A DNA stretch of 23,253 nucleotides, taken from positions 1-23,253 of the forward strand of contig CANHKH010000009.1 in NCBI GenBank assembly GCA_947460165.1, in the 5' to 3' direction. Every line of letters starts with the position of its first letter. The first letter of the stretch is position 1. The notes under the pieces were generated by a model. That model was not told the DNA's origin, did no database searches, and saw only the letters and a program-made list of their open reading frames with translations. The DNA is from Comamonadaceae bacterium. GTDB lineage: Bacteria; Pseudomonadota; Gammaproteobacteria; Burkholderiales; Burkholderiaceae_C. Below are positions 23,029 to 23,253 of this stretch, in pieces. The position numbers were made by a program, and so were the translations under genes.

Positions 23029-23253
23029 CTATCGAGCCCGGGATGTGCCCACTGATGGTGTAGTCCCAGCCGCAGCGAGGCTGGACTTCTTTTTCAGCCC
23101 GAAAGCCATCAAGAGCATCACGAACATGCTCACCACCAGGGCCAAATAAGCATGGCTAAAGCCGGTCAGCTCGCCGCCGTCAAAGTCGGCAATGGCGCTG
23201 ATGCAGGTCACCGCCAGCAGCGTGCCCACGGCATTGAAAATATTGATCAGCCC
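23029..23253 (-). CDS. MFS transporter, C-terminal end (partial, continues past the right edge)
   Basis: The minus-strand frame enters from the right edge and ends at the TAG at 23031-23029. It encodes the last transmembrane helices (GTLLAVTCISAIADF, then HAYLALVVSMFVMLLMAFGL) and a short basic tail ending GTSRAR. The first 149 bases from the edge are identical to window positions 149-1, and the frame joins exactly onto the left fragment if the ends are merged. GTG at 23229 would give a 66-residue peptide but is just an internal Val codon of the longer gene. The family is secondary transport; an exporter or acid symporter role is possible, but the substrate is unknown. Confidence 0.8.
   Translation of the reverse strand, partial: GLINIFNAVGTLLAVTCISAIADFDGGELTGFSHAYLALVVSMFVMLLMAFGLKKKSSLAAAGTTPSVGTSRAR
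23105..23253. repeat. Terminal direct repeat, right copy (149 bp)
   Basis: These bases are identical to positions 1-149. The last base of the window is the last base of the repeat, as expected for the redundancy of a circular or tandemly repeated assembly. Confidence 0.97.

Noticed and set aside
1..23253. Plasmid or integrative element
   Set aside because: No replication, partition, relaxase, integrase or transposase gene and no attachment-site-like structure was seen; only the end overlap hints at circularity.

Overview
The window looks like accessory catabolic DNA from a high-GC betaproteobacterium, most likely Burkholderiales, family Comamonadaceae (for example a Limnohabitans, Polaromonas or Rhodoferax relative). 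This rests on protein style, GC-rich codon use, two branched-chain-type (Liv) ABC transporters with a LivM-LivG fusion, and hydantoinase A/B and BKACE genes. The exact genus is a guess. I see no rRNA, tRNA, CRISPR, transposase, integrase, replication or partition gene.

Layout. Positions 1-377 hold the 3' part of an MFS transporter gene (minus strand), cut off at its 5' side. Next comes a LysR-type regulator (425-1342, minus), then a divergent intergenic region with a dyad operator candidate. A long plus-strand block follows. Unit 1 (1490-12420) has an FAD aromatic hydroxylase, hydantoinase/ketone-carboxylase-like subunits A and B, a five-gene Liv transporter (K, H, M, G, F) and a MaoC-like hydratase. 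Unit 2 (12609-22924) has a beta-keto acid cleavage enzyme (BKACE), a 3-hydroxyacyl-CoA dehydrogenase, an enoyl-CoA hydratase, an acyl-CoA synthetase, an acyl-CoA dehydrogenase and a second Liv transporter (K, H, fused M-G, F). At 23029-23253 the same MFS gene's C-terminal end reappears on the minus strand, with its own terminator.

How the genes may work together. One or both Liv systems import an organic acid. The AMP-forming ligase makes its CoA thioester, the flavoprotein (similar to the hydroxylase half of salicylyl-CoA 5-hydroxylase / 2-aminobenzoyl-CoA monooxygenase) hydroxylates a ring, and HyuAB uses ATP either to open a cyclic amide or to carboxylate a ketone. The dehydrogenase, hydratases and 3-hydroxyacyl dehydrogenase carry out beta-oxidation-like steps. 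No thiolase is present; BKACE could supply the carbon-carbon cleavage. The substrate cannot be read from the sequence.

Topology. Bases 1-149 and 23105-23253 are identical, and the repeat fills both ends exactly. The simplest reading is a closed path of 23,104 bp: a circle, or one unit of a tandem amplification. The abrupt join between the interior of the MFS gene and the DNA just downstream of the LysR gene, near 378-385, would then be the novel joint. An assembly artefact is not excluded.
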